Source of the DNA: Phosphoribacter sp964647395
GTDB taxonomy: Bacteria; Actinomycetota; Actinomycetes; Actinomycetales; Dermatophilaceae
Reading direction: 5' to 3'
NCBI GenBank assembly: GCA_964647395.1
Contig: CAZYHR010000003.1
Location: 9,334 to 73,333 of the forward strand
DNA length: 64,000 nucleotides
The notes below the pieces were generated by a model, which ran no database searches, had not been told where the DNA came from, and worked only from the letters and a program-made list of their open reading frames with translations. This document shows positions 35,883 through 44,632 of this stretch, piece after piece. The position numbers and the translations under genes were made by a program. Every line of letters starts with the position of its first letter. The first letter of the stretch is position 1.

Positions 35883-37508
35883 CTACTTGGTCGAGCCCAC
35901 GCCGACGAAGCTCAGCCCGGTCAACGAGATCGGCTTGAAGTCCACCAGGGTGGTCTTGTCGTAGGCGGTCGGGGTCTTGCGGTGGAACAGCGGGTAGAGC
36001 GGGACCTCGTCGGCGATGAGGTCGAGCAGTTTGCCCCAGTTCTCCTTGGCCTTGGCCTCGTCCGGTGCCTGCAGGCCGCCGTCCAGCAACGCCTGGGCCT
36101 GGGTGTAGGACGGCGTGCCCTTCCAGTGCATCCGCGAGTCGGTCCACACGTCACCGGCGTACCACCAGCGGGCCAGCAGGTCGAGGTCGTTGCCGAAGAC
36201 CGACGGGTCGCCGGGGGCGATGACGACGTCGTAGGCGTCCGGCTTGCCGTCGATGGTGTTGTAGACGTCGGCGGACTTCTTCTCGACGAACTCCACCTGC
36301 AGGCCGGCGGCCTTGAGCGACTCCTGGATGATCGGGGTGCACTTCTTGACCCAGTCGTGGTCGGTGCACAGCAGCCGCATCGAGGTCAGCCCGGTCTGTG
36401 CGAACAGCTGCTTGGCCTTGGCCTGGTCCAGGGCGTAGACGGTCTTGGCCCGGACGTACTGCGGGTGACCCTCCTGGACGAAGCTCGTCGCGGGCGTGGC
36501 CTGGCCGAGCATCGCGGTCTGCACGACCTTGGCCATGTCGATGGCGTAGAAGAACGCCTGCCGGTTCTCCTTCTTGGCGAAGGGGTTGCCGGCCGACTGG
36601 TTGAACATCGCGAAGAGCAGCCCGAAACCCTGCACCGAGTCGACCTGGGAGGTCGCCTTGAGCTGGTCGATGGACAGGTAGGGCACCGAGTCGATGGCCT
36701 GCACGCTCTTGGACTGGATCGCGTTGGTGCGGGTGGCGGCGTCCGGGATGACCTGCCAGCGCATCGTCTTGGCGCGCGCCTTCTTCGGGCCGGTGTAGCC
36801 ATCGAAGCGCTCGAAGACGACCTGCTTGGAGGTGGCGCCGTTGTCGGTCATCTTCCACGGGCCGGTGCCGACCGGCTTGGCGTCGAAGGCCTTGGGGTCG
36901 GCCGTAGCCGCGGCCCTGGGGACGATCTTGACGACCGCGAGCCGGGCGGCCAGCAGCGAGGTGGGGTACTTGAGGGTGACCGTCACCGTGCTGTCGTCCT
37001 TCTTGGCGACCCCCGCGACGAACGGGATGAACTGGCTGTAGAGCGACTTGTTCGCCGGGTCGAGCACCCGCTGGAAGGAGAAGACGACGTCGTCGGCGGT
37101 GACCTTGCTGCCGTCGTGGAAGACCGCGCCGTCGCGCAGCGCGATGTCGACCGTGTTGCCGGTCGCGGTGGGCAGGGTCTTGGCCAGGGCGGCATAGACC
37201 TCACGGGTGGCCGGGTCGACCTCGGTCAGGCCCTCCATGGTGTGCCAGTTGGCGGCGATGGTCAGCGCCGACGAGGTGGTCATCGGGTCGTAGCCGTTGG
37301 TGCCCAGTTCGTAGGAGATCGCGGCCATGATCGTGCCGTCGGCGTTGACCGCCCCGGCCGCGCCGCCGCCGGTGCCGGTCGTCGTGGTGGACGAACCCGA
37401 CTGTGGCGCACAGGCGCTCAGACCACCGGCGAACGCGGCGGCGGCCCCCATCGCGCCGGCGATCCGGAAGAACCCTCGGCGGCTGGGCTGCTGGTCCAGG
37501 AGGTTCAT
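35883..37508 (-). CDS. Extracellular solute-binding lipoprotein, family 5 (Tat-exported)
   Basis: 541 residues. A twin-arginine signal (SRRGFFRIAGAMGAAAAF) ends in lipobox LSAC, then a Thr/Gly linker and a family 5 binding domain (YDPMTTSSAL, GLTEVDPAT, DGAVFHDGSKVTADDVVFSFQR, GTGPWKM). It would capture the substrate for the DppBCDF-like importer encoded downstream. Tat export of a binding protein is less common than Sec export. The ATG at 37508 places the RR motif 11 residues in and follows AAAGGTG; the longer frame from 37574 is rejected because it starts inside the promoter region. Probable ligand: sialic acid or an amino-sugar oligosaccharide, from context. Confidence 0.85.
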   Translation of the reverse strand: MNLLDQQPSRRGFFRIAGAMGAAAAFAGGLSACAPQSGSSTTTTGTGGGAAGAVNADGTIMAAISYELGTNGYDPMTTSSALTIAANWHTMEGLTEVDPATREVYAALAKTLPTATGNTVDIALRDGAVFHDGSKVTADDVVFSFQRVLDPANKSLYSQFIPFVAGVAKKDDSTVTVTLKYPTSLLAARLAVVKIVPRAAATADPKAFDAKPVGTGPWKMTDNGATSKQVVFERFDGYTGPKKARAKTMRWQVIPDAATRTNAIQSKSVQAIDSVPYLSIDQLKATSQVDSVQGFGLLFAMFNQSAGNPFAKKENRQAFFYAIDMAKVVQTAMLGQATPATSFVQEGHPQYVRAKTVYALDQAKAKQLFAQTGLTSMRLLCTDHDWVKKCTPIIQESLKAAGLQVEFVEKKSADVYNTIDGKPDAYDVVIAPGDPSVFGNDLDLLARWWYAGDVWTDSRMHWKGTPSYTQAQALLDGGLQAPDEAKAKENWGKLLDLIADEVPLYPLFHRKTPTAYDKTTLVDFKPISLTGLSFVGVGSTK

Positions 37509-37577
37509 GAATGGCACCTTTCCGTGGGCTCCCGACGCTGGCCGGGGGTCTGCCTCGTTGCTGACTCGTGTCACGTT

Positions 37578-37591
37578 ATCAGACGTCTGAT
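37578..37591. promoter_or_regulatory. Perfect 14-bp palindrome, probable operator of the sialic acid regulator
   Basis: ATCAGACGTCTGAT is its own reverse complement and stands in the 111-bp space between the divergent binding-protein and GntR genes, about where the -35 of the GntR transcript would be. GntR/FadR-type proteins bind short palindromes of this kind. One site could control both directions. Confidence 0.6.
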
Positions 37592-37605
37592 GTCCGATGA
37601 TGGGC

Positions 37606-37611
37606 TAATCT
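37606..37611 (+). promoter_or_regulatory. -10 box of the GntR-sialidase operon (leaderless)
   Basis: TAATCT lies 8 nt before ATG 37620, and no Shine-Dalgarno is seen. The putative operator at 37578-37591 overlaps the expected -35 region. Confidence 0.5.
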
Positions 37612-37619
37612 AAGGCCCG

Positions 37620-38423
37620 ATGGACCGCCGGTCAAGCAAGCCGGCCCGACGCGGAGCACACCGGGTGCAGTGGAAGGGCGTGATCGAGCACATGCGCAGC
37701 GCAGCTCGCCGCGGCACCCCGTGGACCACGGCGGACGCCATCAAGGCGCACATCATCGACGCGGGCCTCGGTCCGGGCGATCTCATGCCGACCGAGGCCG
37801 AGCTGTGCGACGCGCTGGGCGTGTCGCGCTCGTCGGTCCGCGAGGCGATGCGCACGCTGGCCTCGCTCGACATCGTCGACGTCCGGCACGGCCACGGCAC
37901 CTATGTCGGCCAGATGTCCCTGGCACCCCTGGTCAACGGGCTGGTCTTCCGCCTGTCGCTGCCGCGCGCCGGCAGCCTGCGCTCGCTGCGCGACGTCGTG
38001 CAGACCCGCATCGCGCTCGATCTGGCGATGACCACCGACCTCATCGACGTGCACGCCGGCACCCGGGACGAGGCGATGCACGGCCTGGTCGACCAGATGC
38101 GTCAGCACACCGCGGCCGGCCGGTCCTTCCTCGACCAGGACAGCGCTTTCCACGCCCGGCTGGCCGCCGAGGTCGACAACCAGATCGTCAGCGAGTTGGC
38201 GGGCGCCTTCTGGGAGATCCACATGCGGGCCCTGCCGCTGCTGGGCATCAGCACCCCGCAGGACATCATGGACACCGTCGAGGCGCACGGTGCGATCCTG
38301 CGGGCCCTCGAGGCCGGTGACGCAGCGGCGTACCACGACGCGGTGCTGGCCCACTACGCGCCGCTGCAGCGGGCCATCGAGCGCGCGAGTTCCGTTGCGG
38401 CACCGGCCGGTCCGGCTCGATGA
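37620..38423 (+). CDS. FadR-subfamily GntR transcriptional regulator
   Basis: 267 residues. The N-terminal winged helix-turn-helix reads DLMPTEAELCDALGVSRSS (recognition helix VSRSSVREAMRTL) with wing RHGHGTYV. The C-terminal FCD-type all-helical ligand domain has metal/ligand-type residues in DSAFHARLA and VEAHGAILRALEAGD. Family members (NanR for example) sense sugar or carboxylate ligands such as sialic acid. It heads the operon with sialidase, NanE, NagB and NagA and faces the importer genes, with a perfect palindrome between. Its stop overlaps the sialidase ATG (ATGA). Confidence 0.88.
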   Translation: MDRRSSKPARRGAHRVQWKGVIEHMRSAARRGTPWTTADAIKAHIIDAGLGPGDLMPTEAELCDALGVSRSSVREAMRTLASLDIVDVRHGHGTYVGQMSLAPLVNGLVFRLSLPRAGSLRSLRDVVQTRIALDLAMTTDLIDVHAGTRDEAMHGLVDQMRQHTAAGRSFLDQDSAFHARLAAEVDNQIVSELAGAFWEIHMRALPLLGISTPQDIMDTVEAHGAILRALEAGDAAAYHDAVLAHYAPLQRAIERASSVAAPAGPAR

Positions 38424-39949
38424 GCCGACTCGATGTGGTGGTCGCCGAGTCGGGTCAGGGCTATCGGCAGTACCGTATCCCGGCGCTGGCCGTCACCGGC
38501 GCGGGCACCCTCGTGGCCGCCTATGACGGCCGCCAGGATCTCGACGACCTGCCCGGGCCGATCGACCTGGTGGTCCGTCGGTCGCTCGACGGCGGCCGCA
38601 CCTGGTTGCCGCAGCAGGTCATCCGGGCCGCCGACGGCTTGACCGGCCACGGCGACGGGTCGCTGCTCGTGGACCGGCAGACCGGCACCGTGCTGTGCTT
38701 CCACGCCAGCGGCACCGCGGTCGGCTTCTTCGAGTCCTCCACCGGCACGGCCGACGACGACCCCACGGTCCTGCACACCGACCTGGCCGTCTCGGACGAC
38801 GACGGGGCGACCTGGTCGGTGCGCCGGCTCAGCCACCAACTGCGCACCGCGCTCAACGCCCGGCTGCCCGAGGTGACCGGGGACCCCACCAGCCGGGTGT
38901 CCGGACTGTTCGCCGCCTCCGGCTCGGGCACCCAGGTGCGCGAGGGTCGCTTCGCGGGCCGCTTGTTGCAGGGCCTGGTCGCCCTGGTGGACGGCGCGGT
39001 GTACGCGGCGGTCGCCCGCAGCGACGACCACGGCACGACCTGGCAGGTGGGTCGCCCGATCGGTCCGGCCGCCAACGAGAACGCGGTCGCCGCCCTCGCG
39101 GACGGACGGGTCCTGCTGCACTCCCGCGCCCCCGGCCATCGCCTGGCCAGCTGGTCCACCGACGGGGGGGACACCTTCGGGCCACTGCACCCGGTGCCCG
39201 AGCTGCCCGACCCGGGCAACAACGGTGCGCTGGTGCGGCTCGACGAGCCCCGAGGGGCCGGCCGGACGGTCGGGCCCGGCGACCTGGTCGCGACCCACAC
39301 CCGAGACCCGCACCTGCGCCGGGGCCTGGTGGCCGCCCGGTCCCGGGACGGCGCCGCCACCTTCACCGCCGCGGCGGTCCTCACCACCCGCGGCGCGGGC
39401 TACTCGGTGGCGCAGCCGCTCGACGACGACACGATCGGAGTGCTCTGGGAGGACGAGGGCTACCGGCGGCTGGTGTTCACCCGCCTGCCGCTGGCCGAGC
39501 TGGTGCCGGCCGACCTGGCCGGGCCCGACCACCCGGCCGTCGCCGGGGTCCTCGACCACGTCGTGGCGCGGCGCCCCGAGCGGTGGGCCGACCACGGCGG
39601 CCCGACGGTCAGCCTCGGCCTGGCCGCCCCGGACGAGTGGGATCGGGCGGTCTACAAGATCGTCGACACCAGCGCGGCCCACCAGGTCGTCCGCACCCGG
39701 GAGAACTACCTGGCCAGTCTCGGCGCGCCGACACCGGGCCTGCACGAGGGCGACACGCTGACCTGCTCGGCCCGGCTCGGCACCGGACCGGACGGTGCTG
39801 CCGTCCTCGTCCGCGAGGTGCGTCACATCGTCACCGCCGCCGACCTCGCCGCGGGCGGTGCGACCGTCGAACTGGCCGCCGACGTCGACGGCCGGCGCCG
39901 CAGCACCACCGTCCACGTCCCCGTCCGTCCGCCCGCTCTGGAGGGTTGA
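38420..39949 (+). CDS. Exo-alpha-sialidase (neuraminidase), no signal peptide
   Basis: 509 residues of six-bladed propeller. The catalytic Arg motif is YRIP near the N-terminus, and Asp-box repeats are SLDGGRTW, SDDDGATW, SDDHGTTW, STDGGDTF and a weak SRDGAATF. It releases terminal sialic acid from glycans. The open frame starts right at the domain with no signal peptide or membrane anchor, so the enzyme should be cytoplasmic, unlike most secreted sialidases. The last 110 residues (after SLGLAAPDEW) form an extra beta-rich extension. Its start overlaps the regulator stop, and NanE follows 3 nt later. Confidence 0.85.
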   Translation: MSRLDVVVAESGQGYRQYRIPALAVTGAGTLVAAYDGRQDLDDLPGPIDLVVRRSLDGGRTWLPQQVIRAADGLTGHGDGSLLVDRQTGTVLCFHASGTAVGFFESSTGTADDDPTVLHTDLAVSDDDGATWSVRRLSHQLRTALNARLPEVTGDPTSRVSGLFAASGSGTQVREGRFAGRLLQGLVALVDGAVYAAVARSDDHGTTWQVGRPIGPAANENAVAALADGRVLLHSRAPGHRLASWSTDGGDTFGPLHPVPELPDPGNNGALVRLDEPRGAGRTVGPGDLVATHTRDPHLRRGLVAARSRDGAATFTAAAVLTTRGAGYSVAQPLDDDTIGVLWEDEGYRRLVFTRLPLAELVPADLAGPDHPAVAGVLDHVVARRPERWADHGGPTVSLGLAAPDEWDRAVYKIVDTSAAHQVVRTRENYLASLGAPTPGLHEGDTLTCSARLGTGPDGAAVLVREVRHIVTAADLAAGGATVELAADVDGRRRSTTVHVPVRPPALEG

Positions 39950-39952
39950 CCC

Positions 39953-40630
39953 GTGCACCCCACGCTCGACGGCCTGCGCGGTCGCCTCGTCGTCTCCTGC
40001 CAGGCCTATCCCGGCGAGCCGATGCGGCATCCCGAGACCATGGCACAGGTCGCCGAGTCGGCCGTGCGCGGCGGCGCCGCCGCGATCCGCGCCCAGGGCC
40101 TGTCCGACATCGCCCAGATCTGCGGCCGCGTCGAGGTCCCGGTCATCGGGCTGTGGAAGCACGGCCACCAGGGGGTCTTCATCACCCCGACCCTGCGGCA
40201 CGCCCGGGCGGTGCTCGATGCGGGCGCCGACGTGGTCGCCCTCGACGCGACCCGGCGCCCGCGCCCGGACGGCCGTTCCTTCGCCGAAACCGTTGCCGCG
40301 CTGCGGGACAGCCACCCCGACGCACTGGTCATGGCCGACTGCGGCTCGCTCGACGACGCTCGCGCCGCCGCTGCCGCGGGGGTCGACCTGGTGGGCACCA
40401 CCCTGGCCGGCTACTCGGGCGAGCGCGAGCCGACCGCCGGACCCGACCTCGAGCTCCTCGCCGCGATCCGCGGCGCGCTCCCTCAGGTCTTCCTCGTCGC
40501 CGAGGGGCGCATCCACACGCCGGTCCAGGCCGCCGCCGCCCAGCAGGTGGGCGCCGACTGCGTCGTCGTCGGCACCGCGATCACCCACCCCGCGACCATC
40601 ACCGGCTGGTTCGCCGACGCCCTGCGCTGA
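39953..40630 (+). CDS. nanE: N-acetylmannosamine-6-phosphate 2-epimerase
   Basis: 225-residue TIM-barrel epimerase converting ManNAc-6-P to GlcNAc-6-P. Characteristic pieces are LVVSCQAYPGEPM near the start, GGAAAIRAQG, VIGLWKHGH, DVVALDATRRPRP, MADCGSLDDA and GTTLAGYSG, with VVGTAITHP near the C-terminus. The GTG start at 39953 is 3 nt after the sialidase stop. Its presence is the strongest evidence that the cluster is for sialic acid and not only for chitin-derived GlcNAc. Confidence 0.92.
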   Translation: MHPTLDGLRGRLVVSCQAYPGEPMRHPETMAQVAESAVRGGAAAIRAQGLSDIAQICGRVEVPVIGLWKHGHQGVFITPTLRHARAVLDAGADVVALDATRRPRPDGRSFAETVAALRDSHPDALVMADCGSLDDARAAAAAGVDLVGTTLAGYSGEREPTAGPDLELLAAIRGALPQVFLVAEGRIHTPVQAAAAQQVGADCVVVGTAITHPATITGWFADALR

Positions 40631-40660
40631 CCCGCCCACCGTCCCATCAGGAGGCACCCC

Positions 40661-41443
40661 ATGGAGGTCGTCATCACCACCCCGGCCGAGGCCGCGCGGC
40701 TGGTCGCGGACCACGTCGAGGCGCTCGCCGCCGGCAAGCCCGACCTGGTCCTCGGGGTGGCGACCGGCTCCAGTCCGCTGGCCGTCTACGCCGAGCTCGG
40801 TCGTCGGGTGGCCCGGGGCTCGCTGAGCCTGGCCCGGGCCACCGCGTTCATGCTCGACGAGTACGTCGGGCTGCCCGTGGACCATCCCGAGCGCCACCGG
40901 ACCGTCATCGAGCGCGACTTCGTCGGCCAGGTCGACATCGACCCGGCCAACGTCCACGGTCCGGACGGGCTGGCGGACGACCTGCCGGCCGCCTGCGCGG
41001 CATACGAGGCGGCGATCGTCGCCCGGGGCGGGGTCGACCTGCAACTGCTGGGCATCGGCTCCGACGGGCACATCGCCTTCAACGAGCCCGGGTCCTCGCT
41101 GGCCTCGCGGACCCGGATCAAGTCGCTGACCCGGCAGACCCGCGAGGACAACGCCCGGTTCTTCGGCGGCGACCTCGAGGCGGTCCCCCGGCACTGCCTG
41201 ACCCAGGGCATCGGCACCATCCTGCAGGCGCGTCACGTCGTGCTCGTCGCCACCGGCCGCGGCAAGGCCGATGCGGTGCACCAGCTCGCCGAGGGTCCGA
41301 TCTCTGCGCTCTGGCCCGCGACCGCCCTGCAGCTGCACCCGCACGTCACCGTCCTGGTCGACCCGGCCGCCGCGTCGCGGCTGCAGCTGGCGCCCTACTA
41401 CACCGAGACGTATGCCGCCAAGCCGGCCTGGCAGGGCCTGTGA
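40661..41443 (+). CDS. nagB: Glucosamine-6-phosphate deaminase
   Basis: 260 residues. It converts GlcN-6-P to fructose-6-P and ammonia, the entry into glycolysis. Family motifs are VLGVATGSSPLAVY (phosphate loop), FMLDEYVGLP, LLGIGSDGHIAFNEPGSS (catalytic Asp and His) and LTRQTREDNARFF. AGGAGG stands before ATG 40661. Residues of the NagC/GlcNAc-6-P allosteric site could not be judged. The stop overlaps the nagA start (TGATG). Confidence 0.94.
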   Translation: MEVVITTPAEAARLVADHVEALAAGKPDLVLGVATGSSPLAVYAELGRRVARGSLSLARATAFMLDEYVGLPVDHPERHRTVIERDFVGQVDIDPANVHGPDGLADDLPAACAAYEAAIVARGGVDLQLLGIGSDGHIAFNEPGSSLASRTRIKSLTRQTREDNARFFGGDLEAVPRHCLTQGIGTILQARHVVLVATGRGKADAVHQLAEGPISALWPATALQLHPHVTVLVDPAAASRLQLAPYYTETYAAKPAWQGL

Positions 41444-42588
41444 TGCCGCCGGCCGCACTGCTGCTGGCGGCCGAGCGGGTGGTCCTGCCCGACCGCATCC
41501 TGCGCCCCGGCTGGGTGCGGGTGCAGCACGACCAGATCGTCGGCGTCGGGCCCGGCGATCCTGCGGGTGACGCGACGCGACTCGGATCGGTCACGGTCGC
41601 ACCGGGATTCGTCGACATGCACTGCCACGGCGGCGGCGGGGCCGCATTCACCGACGGTGCGGACGCGGCCCGGGTCGTCCTGGCCACCCACCTGCGGCAC
41701 GGCACGACCGCGCTGCTGGCCAGCCTGGTCACCGACCGCGTCGAGGTGCTCGAGCAGCAGGTGCGCGCCCTCGCGGCGCTGGTCGCCGCGGACCAACTCC
41801 TCGGCGTGCACCTCGAAGGTCCCTGGCTGGCCGACGCGTACCGGGGGGCGCACGACCCGGCGTTGCTGCGCGACCCCCATCCCGGCGATGTCGAGCGGCT
41901 GCTCGCGGCGGCCCCCGGTGCGGTGCGGATGGTCACCCTGGCCCCGGAGCGGCAGCACGGCCTGGCGGCCGTGGCCCGACTGGTCGAGGACGGCGTCGTG
42001 GCCGCCATCGGGCACTCGGACGCGACCTACGCCCAGGCCGGTGCGGCGATCGAGGCCGGAGCGTCGGTGGTGACCCACCTGTTCAACGCGCACCGGCCGG
42101 TCCACCACCGCGAACCGGGTCTGGCGCTGGCCGCCGCCGAGGATCCCGGGGTCACCCTGGAACTCGTGGCCGACGGCGTGCACGTCCATCCGGCGCTGGT
42201 CGGCGACGTGCTGCGCACCCGGGTCGGCCGGGTCGCCCTGGTCACCGACGCGATGGCCGCCGCCGGGTCGGGCGACGGCAGTTATCGGCTCGGTCCGCTG
42301 GCGGTGCAGGTGCGCGACGGCGTGGCCCGGGTCGGCGGCCCCACCGGGCCGATCGCCGGCTCGACCCTCACCCTCGACCGGGCGCTGCGCTGCGCCGTGC
42401 ACGCCGCCGGCGTCGACCTGCTCACCGCGGTGACCGCCGCGACCCGGGTGCCCGCCGACGCCCTCGGCCGCCCCGACCTGGGCCGGCTGGCCCCCGGCGC
42501 CCGCGCCGACCTGGTCGTCCTGGACGACGACCTGCAGGTCCGCGCGGTCATGCGCGCCGGCGCCTGGCTCCCCTCCCCCTCCCGGTGA
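41443..42588 (+). CDS. nagA: N-acetylglucosamine-6-phosphate deacetylase
   Basis: 381 residues, amidohydrolase superfamily. Metal and substrate residues are visible in VDMHCHGGGG (HxH), LLGVHLEGPWL, AIGHSDATYAQ, THLFNAHRPVHHREPG and LVTDAMAAAG (catalytic Asp). It removes the acetyl group from GlcNAc-6-P for NagB. The usual THLFNAM here reads THLFNAH, a minor change. The gene ends inside the first copy of a 28-29 bp repeat: the stop TGA at 42586-42588 is part of that repeat. Confidence 0.93.
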   Translation: MPPAALLLAAERVVLPDRILRPGWVRVQHDQIVGVGPGDPAGDATRLGSVTVAPGFVDMHCHGGGGAAFTDGADAARVVLATHLRHGTTALLASLVTDRVEVLEQQVRALAALVAADQLLGVHLEGPWLADAYRGAHDPALLRDPHPGDVERLLAAAPGAVRMVTLAPERQHGLAAVARLVEDGVVAAIGHSDATYAQAGAAIEAGASVVTHLFNAHRPVHHREPGLALAAAEDPGVTLELVADGVHVHPALVGDVLRTRVGRVALVTDAMAAAGSGDGSYRLGPLAVQVRDGVARVGGPTGPIAGSTLTLDRALRCAVHAAGVDLLTAVTAATRVPADALGRPDLGRLAPGARADLVVLDDDLQVRAVMRAGAWLPSPSR

Positions 42589-42652
42589 AAACGGTTGCCT
42601 GGAACGTTCCCGGAAACACACCCCCCGGTGAAAACGGTTGCCTGGAACGTTC
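42582..42652. repeat. Pair of 28-29 bp direct repeats with GGAACGTTCC core
   Basis: Copy 1 is at 42582-42610 and copy 2 at 42625-42652, 43 nt apart. Each starts CCGGTGAAAACGG and continues through TTGCCTGGAACGTTC. The nagA stop lies in copy 1. The same unit occurs inverted and paired at 55115-55143 and 55179-55207, again between convergent genes. GGAACGTTCC is a perfect palindrome. Confidence 0.9.
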
Positions 42653-42682
42653 GCCGGCGGCCCGCGCCCGCCCCCGGCCCGG

Positions 42683-44632
42683 TCAGCGGGCCCGGCACCA
42701 CATCGCGTGCAGCCCGATCGCCCGGGCGTCGGTGAGCGAGGCCACCTGGTCGACGACGACCCGCAGCCGAGCCGCATCGTCGACGGCCTGGGCGTGGTCG
42801 GCGGCCAGCACCGGGTCGAGCAGGTCCGGCCTGGCCCGGTAGGTCTGCACCAGACCCTCGACGACCTCCCGCTGCCGCCCGAGCAGCCCCTGCCGCTCGT
42901 CGCTGAGCATGACGTAGTGCGCCGCCACCGCCTTGAGCAGGCTGCACTCCGCGCGCACCTCGTCGGGCACGACGAGATCGGCCGCGTAGCGGGTCAACGG
43001 CCCCGGGCCGTGCCGTTGCCGGGTGGCCACCTCGACGGCGTACACGAAGCGGCCGATGAGCCGACTCGTCATGTCCTTGAGGGCGGCCAGGTCGGCGCGT
43101 GACCCGTCGAAGCTGCGCGGCACCGTGCCGGTCAGGACGAGGCGCTGGGCCGCCTCCTCGAGCTGGGCGACCTGCAGATCCGGCGCGTATGCCGCCCGTG
43201 CCAGTTCCGCGACCACCCGCACCTCCGGCGTGGAGTGCAGCACCCGCGGGTCGACCCGGCCCGACGCGATTGCGTCCTCGACGTCGTGCACCGAATAGGC
43301 GACGTCGTCGGACCAGTCCATGACCTCGGCCTCCAGGCAGCGATCCCCGGCCGCGGCACCCCCCCGCATCCACGAGAAGACCTCGAGGTCGTCGTCGTAA
43401 GCGCCGAACTTCCTTGTTTCATACGGCCCTTCACCGCGACGCCAGGGATACTTCGTGGCAGCGTCCAGACTGGCGCGGGTGAGGTTGAGCCCGGCCGGGC
43501 GCCCGTCCGGGCGCACCCGCTTCGGCTCGAGGCGGGTGAGGATCCGCAGGGTCTGCGCATTGCCCTCGAAGCCCCCGATGGGCGCGGCGATCTCGTCGAG
43601 CACCGTCTCGCCGTGGTGACCGAACGGCGGGTGGCCCAGATCGTGCGACAGGCACGCCGTGTCGACGACGTCGGCGTCACACCCCAGCGCGGCCCCGAAC
43701 TCGCGGCCGATCTGGGCGACCTCGAGCGAGTGGGTCAGCCGGTTGCGCACGAAGTCGTCCGAGCCGGGCTGCACCACCTGGGTCTTGGCCGACAACCGGC
43801 GCAGCGCGGCCGAGTGCACCACGCGGGCCCGGTCCCGGGCGAAGTCGGCGCGGTCGGCGCGCTGGTGCGCTGGGTCCTCGGCCACCCATCGCTCGCAGTC
43901 CCGGCCGGCGTAGCCGGGCGCCGCCGGGCCGGGCTGGGCCGCACCTGCCGGACGCTGCCGCGCCCGGGTCACCCACGCCGGCTCGGTGCCATAGCGCTGC
44001 GGGGGGATGAGCCGGCCCGCCGAGCAGTCGTCCACGAGCTGTCGCAGCCGGCGGTCCCGGGTGGCCGGCTGCTTGGCCGACAGCACCCAGTGGATCGCGG
44101 CCCGTCGATAGGACGGCGTCGCCGACTCCCAGAACGCCTGCGCACGAGCCGAGTTCGCCAGCTGAGCGGCATACTCCTTAGGCAGCTCTCCCACCTCGGC
44201 CTGCTCGTAGGCGTACGTCGCCTGCCGATCGGCCCGGCGCGCGGCGAACGCCGCCCGGCCGGCCTCGGTCAGGCGGCCCTCGGCCTCCAGCCGCTCGACC
44301 AGCGCGAGGTTGACCGCGCTCCACGTGGACCCGGGCCGCCGCGGCGTCCAGCGCTGACGCACCGCGTCCGGCCCGAGCGACTGCATCACCGAGTCGATCC
44401 AGCCGAAGCACAGGGCCTCGGGCACCGCCTGCTCCCAGGTCAGCCCGCGCGGCTCGACGTGCTTCTTGCGCAGTTCCATCCACAGCTCCGTGGCGCTGTC
44501 GTGGTTCAGCTCGAGCCACCGCCGCCACTGCGCCGCGTCGGCGAAGAAGGTCGCCGGCCGCTGCTCGGTGCCGCCCGGCGCTCCCGGGCGCGCGGCCGGC
44601 CGCCGACGACCGGAGGACCGGCCATCAGCCAC
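42683..44632 (-). CDS. dgt: Fusion of YdeI/OmpD-associated domain with dGTPase-like HD-domain dNTP triphosphohydrolase
   Basis: 649 residues in one frame. Residues 1-220 are a YdeI/OmdA-type domain (WRRWLELNHDSATELW, EALCFGWIDS, WTPRRPGSTWSAVNLALVERL). From about 240 onward it is a deoxynucleoside triphosphate triphosphohydrolase: RLTHSLEVAQIGREF, SHDLGHPPFGHHGE (HD metal motif), GFEGNAQTLRIL, ATKYPW and DVAYSVHDVEDAI. The second half hydrolyses dNTPs to nucleoside plus triphosphate and influences dNTP pools; the first belongs to a family named for bacteriocin protection. GTG 44632 overlaps the dus stop region by 8 nt and has GGAGG upstream. Confidence 0.85.
   Translation of the reverse strand: MADGRSSGRRRPAARPGAPGGTEQRPATFFADAAQWRRWLELNHDSATELWMELRKKHVEPRGLTWEQAVPEALCFGWIDSVMQSLGPDAVRQRWTPRRPGSTWSAVNLALVERLEAEGRLTEAGRAAFAARRADRQATYAYEQAEVGELPKEYAAQLANSARAQAFWESATPSYRRAAIHWVLSAKQPATRDRRLRQLVDDCSAGRLIPPQRYGTEPAWVTRARQRPAGAAQPGPAAPGYAGRDCERWVAEDPAHQRADRADFARDRARVVHSAALRRLSAKTQVVQPGSDDFVRNRLTHSLEVAQIGREFGAALGCDADVVDTACLSHDLGHPPFGHHGETVLDEIAAPIGGFEGNAQTLRILTRLEPKRVRPDGRPAGLNLTRASLDAATKYPWRRGEGPYETRKFGAYDDDLEVFSWMRGGAAAGDRCLEAEVMDWSDDVAYSVHDVEDAIASGRVDPRVLHSTPEVRVVAELARAAYAPDLQVAQLEEAAQRLVLTGTVPRSFDGSRADLAALKDMTSRLIGRFVYAVEVATRQRHGPGPLTRYAADLVVPDEVRAECSLLKAVAAHYVMLSDERQGLLGRQREVVEGLVQTYRARPDLLDPVLAADHAQAVDDAARLRVVVDQVASLTDARAIGLHAMWCRAR

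Noticed and set aside
37509..37574. Upstream start (37574) for the binding protein
   Set aside because: It lies next to the operator and promoter region and would bury the twin-arginine signal; ATG 37508 has a ribosome-binding site and gives a normal Tat leader.
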